Positions 49,866 to 60,313 of a stretch of DNA of 64,000 nucleotides are shown here, piece by piece. Origin of the DNA: Cymbidium sinense. Its lineage: Eukaryota; Streptophyta; Magnoliopsida; Asparagales; Orchidaceae. Both the position numbers and the translations under genes were made by a program. Each line of letters begins with the position of its first letter. The first letter of the stretch is position 1. The notes below the pieces were generated by a model. The model saw nothing but the letters and a program-made list of their open reading frames with translations, had not been told where the DNA came from and made no database searches. Where the stretch lies: positions 56,353,352 to 56,417,351 of the forward strand of contig CM038222.1 in NCBI GenBank assembly GCA_021442155.1, in the 5' to 3' direction.

Positions 49866-50869
49866 TGTTGACCTCCACATATGTGTCATAAATCAAATCA
49901 AGCCTATAAATCGAATTTGACGGACTTCGGAAGTGACAGTGCCTAAATTAAGGCTCAAAATGCACTAGACATCCCTAAAAATAATCAAAATGACCTCCGA
50001 TCGATGAACGGAGTTCACCATCACATTCAGAATGTCAAAATTGATTGAAATATAAATATTGCAAAATTTAATGATCAATCAATTAAGAGCTCAAGCTATC
50101 AAATTATCGACGCACATATCGAAGTTAGAAAGCTGTGATGATGACCAAATGACCTATATTCATAAAATTAATCATTTAGTTAGCTGCAAACATCAAAATA
50201 TTTCAAATGAGACTATTTGCGCTCAATTCGGATGAGTCAGCATAAATGTTGAGTGATTTAAAGTGACATCACACATATCGAGGCATGCTGGACATCACCA
50301 AAATCAACTCAAATGACCTCTGATCGATGAACAAACTTCACCATTATGTTCAGAACATCAAAATTGGTAATGATATAAATATTGCATGACTTGATGAGCA
50401 ACCGATCAAAAACTTGAGTCATCAACGTGCCTGCATGCATATCGAGATCAGGAGATACCGACGAGAATCAAATGATCTCCATTCATAAAATTGATCATGA
50501 CATTGGCTTTAAAATGCTGAAATCTATCTAATAAGATTGTTCGTACTTAATTCATATGAGTCTGTGTGAAAATCGAGCGGCCGAAAGCAGCGATGAGCAT
50601 TTTGAGCTGAAATTGACTCAATTTGGCACCGAACCAAGCGACTCGATCATTGGCTAAACATTCGTTGAATAATATATATTATATATATTGATATATATAT
50701 ATATATATATATTGACTATGTGCATTTACCAGCATAAAATTCACATTAAAATTATTTAGTCAATTTAAAATTAATTTTAAAAATCTCTAAATTACCCCCA
50801 ATTAGCAACCATTCCCCCTATTTTTAGTCTATCTAATTCAAAAAAAAAAAAATTGAAAAAATCACTCCC

Positions 50870-51500
50870 CCCATTTTTTCCCATATTCCTTCTCATTCTT
50901 CCCCACTCTCCCCTCATTTCCAACCCCCGTTTCTCTCCCTAGCACTCTCCCTCTCTCCGAAAAAGGTAAAATGATTATCCTCCTTGTTGAATTTTTCTTG
51001 GGTTTTTCGTCTGATCCCGCCACCGGCCAATTCCGGCAACAACCCACCTTCGCTCCACCCGCTCGTTACGTCGGCCCGTTTCCCACTTCATTGTTGACCG
51101 TCGTTATACCGATCCGCGACCCATCGACCGCGCTCCCCCACTACCACCAGGTGCTGCTGGCGTCACTCGTGGCCGTCATAGATCCTTGCCTAACGTGTGC
51201 GCACCCACCCCATGCCATATGGACTCGTCCCCAATCCACCGTTGCTCCTCAAGCCGCATCCGTCGATCCGCGCCCTTTCCCGGCCTTACACTGGCCTGAA
51301 ATCCTTCCTGCTTGCCCTACAACTGGCTGTTTTTAGCCAGCGCCAGAAATCACTCCGGTGGCTGTTTAGCCCATTTTTTGCAGCCCTCCAAAACACGACC
51401 CACGGCCCATCCAACCTTCATACTAACCCAAACTTGGCCCATTTTGTGCAATCCTTCCCGGAAGACATCGCTCGCTACGCTCATCATGGCGTACCGATTA
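50870..51500 (+). promoter_or_regulatory. GC/pyrimidine-rich stretch in the C 5' LTR, possible promoter/leader zone
   Basis: Composition changes abruptly from AT-rich to C-rich with CCTTCTC/CTCTCCC runs, then GC-rich coding-like sequence open in more than one frame (for example 121 codons from 50971). The peptides are Pro-rich and match nothing I recognise. It may be a captured host 5' region or the LTR promoter and leader. Element B has a compositionally similar zone at 44.48-44.83 kb. No TATA box could be assigned with confidence. Confidence 0.35.
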
Positions 51501-52060
51501 AGTCTACCATTTGATAAAGATGTATGTTAAAAATGGTGTTGTAGAAGAGGCAAGGAAGGTGTTTGATGAAATGCCTGAAAAAAAAATTAAATATGCATAT
51601 GCTTGTATTTATGCAAGTCTAAAGGCCTCGTCATGCTCATCAGGGCGTGACGAGATGAAATTCAGCCATGGTATTCTAGGACACCACTCGCTACGCTCAT
51701 TAGGGCATACCAAGTGATTGAAGGCCTCGTTATGCTCATCAAGGTGTAATGGGATTGAAGGTCGGCCGAGGTGCTTCAAAACACCAACCTTCATGCTCAC
51801 CAGGGTGTGACGGGTAAACAAAGATGTAGCCCCTGCGGGGATGACGTCGAATACCAAAATCACTAAAATTTGGAATATTTGCATATATATTTACTTTTAT
51901 GTAGGTGATTGAAGGTCTCATTATGCTCATCATGGTGTAACGAGATTGAATGTTGGTCGAGGTGCTTCAAAACACCAACCATAATGCTAATCAGGGCATG
52001 ACGGGTAGGCCAAAACACTTCTGATGTAGCCCCTATGCGGGGATGATGCCGGGAGGCTGC
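51480..52060 (+). repeat. Conserved-loop hairpin repeats in the C 5' LTR
   Basis: About seven copies of a loop resembling TGCTCATCAGGGCG are flanked by arms that pair. The clearest is CTCGTCA / TGACGAG at 51627-51654. Others near 51727 (CTCGTTA / TAATGGG, with wobble pairs), 51917 (TCTCATTA / TAACGAGA, one mismatch), 51690, 51788 and 51980 are less perfect. They are followed by AGCCCCT...GGGGATGA hairpins near 51830 and 52030, also found at 29445 and 60815. Confidence 0.65.
51511..51620 (+). pseudogene. PPR-like gene fragment captured in the C 5' LTR
   Basis: The plus strand encodes MYVKNGVVEEARKVFDEMPE followed by KKIKYAY. This is the hallmark of a plant pentatricopeptide repeat (GxxEEARKVFDEMP). 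Only about one repeat is present, and the following sequence passes directly into LTR hairpin repeats. It is absent from the 3' LTR. PPR proteins bind organelle RNA; this fragment has no function of its own. Host gene capture by the element is the likely explanation. Confidence 0.65.
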
Positions 52061-54377
52061 CAAAATTATGTCAAATCTTTTGACTTAAAAAAAATGGGAG
52101 CATAAAAGAATCAACTTAAGAATATCAAACAATGAAACATAAAGCTAAATTCAAATTAAAAAACTCTAAACAACAAAAAAGGGGAGAAAAAATAAAATAC
52201 AACAAACACAAAAGTAAAATAAAAAAAGAGGGTGGAAATGAAAGTCACTCTAAGGAGTAAATCTTCTTTTAAAATAACAAATTAAACTAACTTTTGAACC
52301 TATAGCTTCAAAACACCTTTTTCGCCATCGAATCTGTAACCTTTCATACAAACAGACAGAAGGTGACACTAAATTAAATGCTGCACGAATGAACAAACTT
52401 TCCTTCAATTCAAAAATAAAAGAAATTTCATTCTAATTATGATTTTTAATGTCGATTTCATTAATTAGATGAAATTATCTAAGCTATAAACACCGCATGA
52501 GACACTATCTTTGAATGCCTAAATTCAAGTGTCTGAGGATGCTGCACGAGTAGTTTCCCAGTTTAGTCTTCGAACTAGGTCCAGGTTAACAAAACCTAAA
52601 AACTTATAATAAGAGTTTCAAAAGTAGATCTAATCCTCTGTTAACAGCTAAACAGAGTTGACAAAATCTAAAGCTTTTAAACATATTCAAATTATTCAAA
52701 CATAAAATTACCTAAAATTACTATACACCCGCATGTGCCCCCGATACTATGTTGAATGTTTAAATTCAAGTGTCTAAGGATGCTACATGGGTTGCTTCCT
52801 GGTTTTGTCTTAGGACTGGGTCTAGGTTAACAAAATCTAAAAACTTATAATAAGAGTTCCAAAATCAGTGAAATGTCTAAAAAATTGATTCTGTAAAGGG
52901 ACATTAGATCTAATCCTCTCTTAGCAGTTAAATAATTGATAGATTTAAAGCTCCTAAACATATTAAAATTAATCAAATTTTTAATTCAAATCAAATATCA
53001 ATCTAAATTTGCTTCCTGGTTTAGTCTTAGGACTAGGTCCGGGTTAAAAAAAAAACTTATAATAAGAGTTTTAAATCAGTGAAATATATGAGAAACTAAT
53101 TCTGTCAAGTGACAATAGATCTAATCCTCTGTTAACAGTTAAATTGAGTTGACAGGATCTAAAGCTCTTAAACATATTCAAATTTATCAATTTTTTAAAT
53201 CAAATTAAGTAGCAATCTGAAATCGATTTCATAATTCAGAAATAATAATTACATAAAGTCTTAAATACACCCGCGTGCTCTTTGAATGCTTAAATTCAAG
53301 TGTCTGATCTTTGTGTGCTTCCGTTTAGTCTTAGGGGTGTTGAGTTAAAGCTAAAAACCTACAATAAGAATTTCAAATCAATAAAATATCTGAAAACTAA
53401 TTTTATCATTGACAGTAGATCAAATCCTCTGTTAGCAGCTAAATAGAGTTGATAGGATCTAAAGCTCTTAAACATATTCTAATTAATCAATTTAAAACTG
53501 CTCAAATGAAACTCTATCACTAAAAACTTAAATCAAACTCAATCTATCCACCTTTCGCAACTATTTATCGGGGGTGACAAACTAAGAAAATTCTAGCTCA
53601 CAAAGGAGCCAATGTCAAATCAATTATTTTACTATGTTCACTCTCAATCAATCTCTTGCCAGTAAGGATGTACGCTCTCGCTTGGCCAGAGCTCCAAATA
53701 AAGCGATTCGACCAAAGTCCTCGATCGGTGGTTTGGCGGTCGGCTCCATTATATTACGATCACGATCGTGGCAGTATCTCCCAATGGCTCGCCCTTTGAG
53801 TTGTGAATTATAAGATATACTTGATAGGGCAAACAGTCCTATGTCAGCTAAGGTAGACTTAAGGCTATCTCCTTAGACAAACACCACCCCCAATTTTCAA
53901 GGATTTCTTGGACGAGGTAACCCATGTGTTGCTGATGAGGATCCCTCTGTCAGGTTGGGTTGACTACCTCCTCTAACAAAGTAACTAGGGACCGTGACTT
54001 TCCGGGATGACGGAACCATGGGATCTAGATCGGGCACATCATCATTCCCCCAAACCATCCGGTTTAAGCTAAAATGATAAATTTCATAATCTAAATTTTG
54101 AAACTCTACATGCTGCTACTATACGCTACGCATTCAGATATTTAATAACTAGCCTTAATAGAAAGTTCTCTCTCACTTACTGGGAAGGGAATTAACTATA
54201 GGGGCTTGCGCCTATAAGAAACCTGGAACCATATCTAAAGTCCTCACCAAATGAGGATGAAATCTCTGGGTAGTGTCTTATCTACTATTCCATCTACCTT
54301 CTGAAAATTACACAACACTTTAAACTACTCTTTTCATCGAAGAGGTTGGTGGTGAATTTTTGGAGCCCACGAATTTC

Positions 54378-54395
54378 TGGAAAATCCACTAGGGA
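54378..54395 (+). promoter_or_regulatory. Primer binding site of element C (diverged)
   Basis: TGGAAAATCCACTAGGGA lies 6 bp after the LTR end. It matches the A site (TGGTGACTCCACTGGGGA) at 13 of 18 positions and has the same ATTTC lead-in. It is probably the same tRNA class, decayed. Confidence 0.6.
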
Positions 54396-54889
54396 CGGGA
54401 TTCTCTTTTCATCTTTGGCTAGTTGAATTTAAGCTATAGTAGCAGTGGAGCATGATAAAATTGATATTTAAAATCAATCATCAATGAAATTAAATTTAAA
54501 TCAATCATATTCTTATGAATAATATGTTTGTTTTGTATAGTGACGGATCTTCAGAACATCATTTATCATGCAGCTAGGTTGCGAAGCTAATATCCGTCTA
54601 GCTAACACTATAATCAATACTGGGGATGTTAGAGCTACTATTCAATTTGATAGTATAGACTTCCCCATCTAAGAATTTGCATATTTACCTGCAATGGAGG
54701 AGGATAATTGGAATGACCACTGCTGCTACTAAGGTTCCTCAAAAGAGAGCCTTTGTACTTAAAAGATTGATTCATTTTGAGGCATCAGTCTTGAAGATAA
54801 CCTTCACTGGGCAAAAGTTTCAGTGATACCTGTGAATGCGACAACCCTGCCAATTGAACCTTTCGCACTATGAAGGTATGATACTGAAG
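54396..54889 (+). other. Element C internal sequence after the primer site, no recognised gene
   Basis: There are scraps of open frame on the plus strand only (for example a piece reading LANTIINTGDVRATIQFDS near 54.6 kb). None matches gag or protease. Gag would be expected here. Its absence shows that the left internal part of C was deleted or replaced. Confidence 0.4.
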
Positions 54890-55920
54890 CCTCATATTCT
54901 ATTGGAAAATTGAGTAAAAGGCAAAGGAGAAGAAACACTAAACTACGAGCTCAGTAGTTATTGTCTGAATCACAAGTCATACAACTAATCTTATTACCAG
55001 AAGTGAGTATTTCTACCTTACAATAAATTTGAAATTTTTGAGATGGGTGAAAAGGAATAACTCTACTAGTGATGTTAAATGGTGTTTTTGGGCTCAACAG
55101 CATTCAATTTCAACCTTTTTGAAGAAACAATATGAAACTCTATCTACTCGAGCACATAGAGTTCTAAAAGTTGTTAAGAAAAAATATCTTATGAAAAATA
55201 GGTATCAAATGTCAATTATCAAAGAACTCAAAAATGCTCCACTACAAAAGCTACAATTAGTGATAATAAGAGCTCAGGACTGTTCTAAGCAATTTCTACA
55301 CGGTGTGCATCGGGGTGTGACTCCTAAACCGCATGTTCGGGAATCCATTACCGAAAGGTCCCGGTAGAAAGAAAACTAAATATGGAGGATGAAGCTTCGA
55401 GAAGAAGTAGCAGCACAAAAGCTTCTTCATCTGAAGCAAGCTAACCCAAAGACAGTGGAGAAAGAGAAATGCTGAACTGCATGCTCAATAATGATTATTC
55501 AAGTAAAAAATTATACAGCTAGCTATAGAACCAGAAGCAAGTGTTCTAATCAATAACAGGTTTAACAGCCTAAGATGGGTAAAAAGGGACAGCTCTACTG
55601 GTTAAATCAAGCAATTCTTTTGAACCCGACAACGTTAAGATCCCAGCTTCTCTAGTGAGAAAATTTAAAAATGTATATGCAAGAGTGCATCGGGTCCTCA
55701 AAGTTACTAAGGAGAAAATGACTGATAAAAAAATATGAAGGTCCTATCATCAAGGAGGCCAGAGTTTCTCCTTCAAGGAGACCTCCTCCTATAACTCTAG
55801 CAAGATGTCTACTAATTCAAGTCTCATATGGTGAGCATCGATGCGTGACACTTGGACCACATGTCCTAAAATACATCATCGAAAGGTCCCGACAAAAAGG
55901 TGAACAAATTTAGAGGCCAA
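54890..55920 (+). pseudogene. Duplicated unknown coding module in element C
   Basis: Two diverged units of about 0.5 kb follow each other (about 54.9-55.39 and 55.43-55.92 kb). The first has a 112-codon open frame at 55029-55367. Both units share a block around LRWVKRNNST (second: the frame of AGATGGGTAAAAAGG), AHRVLKV (second: VHRVLKV), IIKE, and at the end HRGVTPKPHV...ITERSR (second: HRCVTLGPHV...IIERSR). I recognise no family. It occupies the place of gag-protease-RT. The second unit has more stops. It may be a Tat-lineage linker domain or a captured gene. Confidence 0.45.
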
Positions 55921-55969
55921 AATTTCGAAGTGACATTCCCTTACAAATAGACAATAATATGACATCTAG

Positions 55970-56186
55970 ACTGTACTCCCACAAAATCCACTCCTCATGC
56001 TAAAGTATTTGGAGCTGAAATAATCTTGTCACTTGAAGTTGAACTACCTTCACTCTGAGTATCCATTCAACATAATCTCACTCAAGATGAGAATGTATGT
56101 CTACAGATGTGAGAATTTGATGGACTTGACAAGGTCAGACACCAAGCTCAATAAATATAGAAGTCTATAGAGCAAAGATGTCCAAA
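55970..56186 (+). pseudogene. Misplaced integrase C-terminal fragment
   Basis: This short piece encodes FGAEIILSLEVELPSL, then SIQHNLTQDENVC and VYRAKMSK. It is a second copy of the integrase C-terminal region found at 57.9-58.12 kb in the same element, but here it precedes RNase H. It ends at GTCCAAAA, where RNase H connection sequence begins. Both source sequences share GTCC(A) at the join. Confidence 0.7.
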
Positions 56187-56345
56187 AACTTTGTCATTAT
56201 ATGTTATCTCATAAGATTACACTCATCTCAAAGATCGATTCATTGAAGTACTTGATGACAAGACCAGCGTTGACAGGTCGCTTGGCAAGATGGCAGTATT
56301 TCTTTTACAATTTGATATCACGTACATTTCATAGAAAGCAGTGAA
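56187..56345 (+). pseudogene. RNase H connection remnant of element C
   Basis: The frame reads HYMLSHKITLISKIDSLKYLMTRPALTG and continues LLLQFDIT, the end of the RT-linked RNase H region before the second RNase H. RT and most of this RNase H are missing. It is joined abruptly to the integrase fragment on its left. Confidence 0.65.
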
Positions 56346-56935
56346 GGAACATGTCTTAGCAGATTTTCTGGCTGCACATCCTATCCGTGCAGACTCTTCT
56401 CTTAAGGATGATTTACCTAATGAGAAAATTATGCTCATTCATGAAAGAGAAAAAACACAAGTTTGGGAAATGTACTTTGATGGAGCCTCATCGATCAAAC
56501 AAGTCCAACATCTAAATTTCCTAAGAGCAAGAGAAGGAATCGGCATCATCTTCATAACACCAGAAGGAGGGATAATGAGATGATCATATGGATTGACCGA
56601 GCCAAGAACTAATAATGAAGCTGAATATGAAGCATTAGTGGCAGGTCTTGAAGAAGCTATTTTCATAGGCATTCAGAATTTGCATATTTTTGGCGATTCT
56701 CAGCTTATTGTAAATCAAGTACTTTGCATTTATAGAATTAACAAGCTTGAGTTAGCTTTCTATCATAAGGGAGTTCTCAAACTAATGAAGTAGATACTAA
56801 ACATCACACTAACTCGAGTCTCTCGATCCGAGAATAGCAAAGTTGACTGCTTAGCAAAACTAGCTAAGGAAATGACAAGTATGAATGATGATTATGTCAT
56901 GATCGGCATATTTACTCGAGGAGTTTTAGAGTCAA
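56341..56935 (+). pseudogene. Second (Tat-type) RNase H of element C
   Basis: Best preserved of the three. The linker ADFLAAHPI is followed by WEMYFDGASS (first Asp), GIGIIFITPEGGIMR then a stop, NNEAEYEALVAGLEEAIFIG (Glu), FGDSQLIVNQVL (Asp) and, after one more stop, ENSKVDCLAKLAKEM (last Asp). All four catalytic acids are kept. Two in-frame stops interrupt it (near 56581 and 56791). Confidence 0.85.
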
Positions 56936-57079
56936 TAAAGTATCAATCCCGCAGGTAGAGGGGTTATCAAATTCAACACAGTAGGATGTGACTCAGATTG
57001 CTCCTCATACTCCCCAAAATCAACAAGAAGTTGTACCAAGAAGAGTTAAGAATGATATTGACCTAGAAAAGTAGTGTGA

Positions 57080-58350
57080 AGCCTTTGTTGTAGAAGAGTC
57101 ACATGATTAGAGGCAAGCCTTCATCGACTACTTTAAAGAAGGTAAATTACCAAGTAATAAATCACTGGCTCAAATTGAGAAGAGAATGCTACGTTATGCT
57201 TTCATCAACAACACTTTATATCGTAGATCCTTTGAATAAATGTGGCTACGATGCATAAATGTAGATGAAGCTAGCAAAGTGATGGTTGAAGTTCATGAAG
57301 GACTTTGTGGTGCACATTAGTCAGGTCCCAAGATGGCAGTAAATATTAAAAGGATTGGCTATTATTGGCCATCTATGATGAAAGACTGTATTAATCATGC
57401 TAAGAAGTGTCATGAGTGTCTAGTACATGGGAATATCATCCATCAACCTCCAAATCCATTACACCCAACAATAGCATCCTGGCCATTCGAATGTTGGGGT
57501 ACAGATATAATTGGACTAATTGATCCACCGTCATCAGTGGGACATCATTTCATCCTAATAGCGATTGATTATTTCTCTAAGTGGGCTGAGGCTACACCAT
57601 TTAAAGAAGTTAACGTTGACCGAGTGATCAACTTCATCACGCATAATGTAGTCTATAGATTTGGATTATCATGCCGAATAATTTCTAATAATGGCACAGC
57701 TTGCAAAAGTGCAAAATTTATAGATTCGTCGATCGACAAAAAATCAATTGGCGATACTCTTCAATATATAATCCAAGAACAAATGATTTTACGGAGGCCT
57801 TCAATAAGACATTAGTCAAGCTGCTCAAGAAAATTCTCACTAAAACTAAAAGAGAATGGCATACCAAGCTAATATAGGCACTATGGGTGTATCGAACCAC
57901 TTACAAGATGCTGACTAAAGCCACTCCCTATTCATTGGTATTTGAAGCTGAAGCAGTTCTTCTGCTTAAAGTTGAGTTACCTTCACTTCGAGTAGCCATC
58001 CAGTATAATCTAATTGAAGATCAAAATTCACGCCTAAGAATGTAGGAACTCGATGCGCTTGATGAAGTTAGATTGCAAGCTCACTAAAATTTGGAAATCT
58101 ATCGAGCAAAGATGTCCAGGGCTTTTGACCATACAGTGCGGCCTCGAAAATTTCAAAAAGGAGAATTGGCTCTGGTGCTCAGAAGACTAATTATTCCTAA
58201 TTAAAAAATTTGATGGCAAATTTGAGCCTAACTGGGAAGGCCCTTTTGTCATTGAAAAAGTATACCAAGGAGGGGCATACCAACTCATCAATTTAAAGAC
58301 CAATGCCGTAATTCGGTCGATACTTGAAAAGTACTTGATGACCACATTCT
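57080..58350 (+). pseudogene. Integrase of element C
   Basis: The N-terminal part (HEGLCGAH, then a stop, SGPKMA) leads into a 160-codon frame at 57333-57815. This holds CINHAKKCHECLVHG of the zinc finger, CWGTDIIG with the first Asp intact, IDYFSKWAEATPFKEV, VYRFGLSCRIIS and then NNGTA. The second catalytic Asp is replaced by Asn. After a frameshift the C-terminal region (58.0-58.3 kb) reads VELPSLRVAIQYN, RAMSRAF-like and GKFEPNWEGPFVIEKVYQGGAYQLI. It ends near 58.35 kb. It is inactive. Confidence 0.88.
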
Positions 58351-58359
58351 TAAGGTACA

Positions 58360-58810
58360 ATAGAAATCCCCTATAATACATGGAGTATTTTTTTAGTATA
58401 TCTATTTATGTTAACATCATGCTTGATGTCGAGATCTCTATATAAACGTACTCCAAATGAAGAATTTTTTTCGTGAAAATTCCCCTGCAAGACAGGCAAT
58501 TTTTTTTAGTATATCTATTTAGGTTGACATCGTGCTTCATGCCTAGATCCCTAAATAAACTCACTAAAGATGAAAGAACTTTTTCGTAAAAATTTCCCTG
58601 TAACACAGGGGCATTTTAATATTTCTATACATAGAAGGAAGTAATGTTACATGTCAAAACTCTCTTAAGAACACATCAATTTAAATATTGATGTATTTGT
58701 GCATTTTTCATCTTGAGAATTTGTCTAACTGTGCTTTAGAATTCCCCTTACTAGACAGGGGACATTTTTTTAGTTTATATTAAGTCTATTTGAGTTGACA
58801 TCATGCCATA
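58360..58810 (+). repeat. 3' region of C: hairpin plus T-tract repeats
   Basis: Units of about 100 bp share AGTATATCTATTTA.GTT(A/G)ACATC and a hairpin followed by a T-run. Hairpins: CCCTG-caaga-CAGG at 58483-58496, CCCTGT-aac-ACAGGG at 58596-58610, and CCCCT...AGGGG at 58744-58761. Stem bases change between units, with compensation (G-C versus A-T). Element B has related units at 38.74-39.1 kb. Confidence 0.7.
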
Positions 58811-58867
58811 AGATGAGATCCTCAAATATATTCTGATTCAAGTTGACATCGAGCGTTACGTCGAAAT

Positions 58868-58868
<1 letters not shown>

Positions 58869-58918
<50 letters not shown>
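58869..58918. repeat. (TA)n microsatellite in the C 3' region
   Basis: This is a perfect TA run of about 25 units between the hairpin repeats and the 160-bp repeats. The homologous place in B (around 39.15 kb) has only a few units, so it expanded in C. Confidence 0.95.
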
Positions 58919-58922
<4 letters not shown>

Positions 58923-60296
58923 TCATTGTTAAGTTGTATGTTCTTACAGAAACAAAAAGAATCTATTTCTATGTATGAAAGGACAACCCTAAATGTCAAG
59001 AAATTTATCTCCCCGATTTGTGAAATTCTGGAGATCAAGTCAGAAGAACTCCTGATTTCGGAAGCTTCAATCAACTGAGTTGGAGAAACATCAACCATTA
59101 TATCTTGAAGTCTAAGACACGAATGGGTTCTAAAGGTCAAACTCAATAAGCCCACAAATGGCCGAGTTGCTGATGCTCTCCTCACTCAACAAGCCGCAAG
59201 AAAAGGTCATAGTGAAAGAGCCCCCATTCATCAATCTGATGACAAAATCACCAACCCACTACACTTAAGTCAAAGACTCGAGTAGGTTCTAAAGGTCAAA
59301 CTCAACAAGCCTAGATATGGTTGAGTTGCTGACGCTCTCCTCACTCAATAAGTCAAAAAAAAGGTCATAGTGAAAGAGCCCCCACTCGTCAATCCAATGA
59401 TGATAGCTGTTTAATCTCAAATCATATTCATCTTAGTGATTATAAGCAACCATGATCCAAGAGATCTCTCTAGTTGATCGATAGATCAAGGCAATCTGAG
59501 GAAATGCTCAATTCAGGGTTGCCTCAAATCAATCTTCATATTACCTGTAATATGATATTCTATTCTCAAATGATCTGGTCAAGCTCAAAGCATAGATCAA
59601 AGTCAATCTCCTCATCAAGTCCGTCAAAGCAGAAAGCACGGGATCGAGGAAGCAATTTCATAGTTCATACAAAGTCGATGGCCAAACTAAAGAAATTTTG
59701 TGGTTATTCAGTCTCTAAGCATATATTGCTAGACTAATAACTCAACATTGACCTTATATAAGCCAAAAAAACTGTGTCATCTGTATGTATCCTTCAATGA
59801 ATCCGTCAAAGCAGCAAGCACAGGGTTCATGGCATACATACACTTCCTGACAAGTCAATGTTGATAAATTAGGTCAATCCTTCATCAAGTTCGTCAAGCT
59901 CAAAGCTAGGACAGAAGGAATTTCAAATCTGGTCGAGCACGGATAAACTAATTCCCTAGCAGAGTCCTTCATCAAAATAAGCAAACTAATTCCTCCATCA
60001 AACCCAACCAAGCATGAAGCTAGGGTCGGAGGAGACTCAAATCTGCAAGAACATAAAAGAAAAAGATCTTCAGCAAAGCCATTGAAGCAGATAGTAGATG
60101 GTGTAAGAGCTCTTATCAATCCGACAAGTCGATTCTGACAAATTGGTCAAGCCCGTCATTTAGTATGTCCCTAAGACAAAGGCGACATCTATCTAGCTCC
60201 ATAAGCTATTTGCAGTAAAAAGATCCAAGCTCTAGAAGCCTCAAATGGTCAATCAGTTTTTAACAAATGTGACTCGCTCCATGCGCGAATCACATT
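58919..60296 (+). repeat. C 3' region: 160-bp repeats and short spacer lacking the antisense ORF
   Basis: Two copies of a unit of about 160 bp (CTCAA.AAGCC...GCTGATGCTCTCCTCACTCAA...AAAGAGCCCCC) lie at 59.13-59.40 kb. Then come short repeats with CATCAAGT.CGTCAA..CA words up to 60.2 kb. The B counterpart carries the antisense ORF of about 3.4 kb here; C does not. Homology resumes at TTTTTAACAAATGTGACTCG before the polypurine tract. No gene is seen. Confidence 0.65.
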
Positions 60297-60300
60297 TGTT

Positions 60301-60309
60301 GGAGGGGGG
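60301..60309 (+). promoter_or_regulatory. Polypurine tract of element C
   Basis: GGAGGGGGG followed by CATTT lies directly before the 3' LTR start (TTTTGACCTCC at 60314, matching TGTTGACCTCC of the 5' LTR). Confidence 0.85.
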
Positions 60310-60313
60310 CATT

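Larger units (their letters stand above)
49866..54371 (+). repeat. 5' LTR of element C
   Basis: It starts TGTTGACCTCC and ends ...TTTTTGGAGCCCACG next to the primer site. It is collinear with the 3' LTR (60314-63149) except for about 1.67 kb (roughly 50284 to 51930) present only here. That extra part contains a (TA)n tract, a GC- and pyrimidine-rich stretch (50.87-51.5 kb), a PPR-like gene fragment and several hairpin repeats. The remainder contains three or four diverged copies of a block around TCTTAGGACT-GGTC...AACAAAACCTAAAAAC (52.55-53.35 kb). Confidence 0.85.

Noticed and set aside
50971..51530. Overlapping Pro-rich frames in the GC-rich part of the C LTR as a host gene
   Set aside because: More than one frame is open because of base composition, and no domain is recognised apart from the short PPR-like piece that follows.
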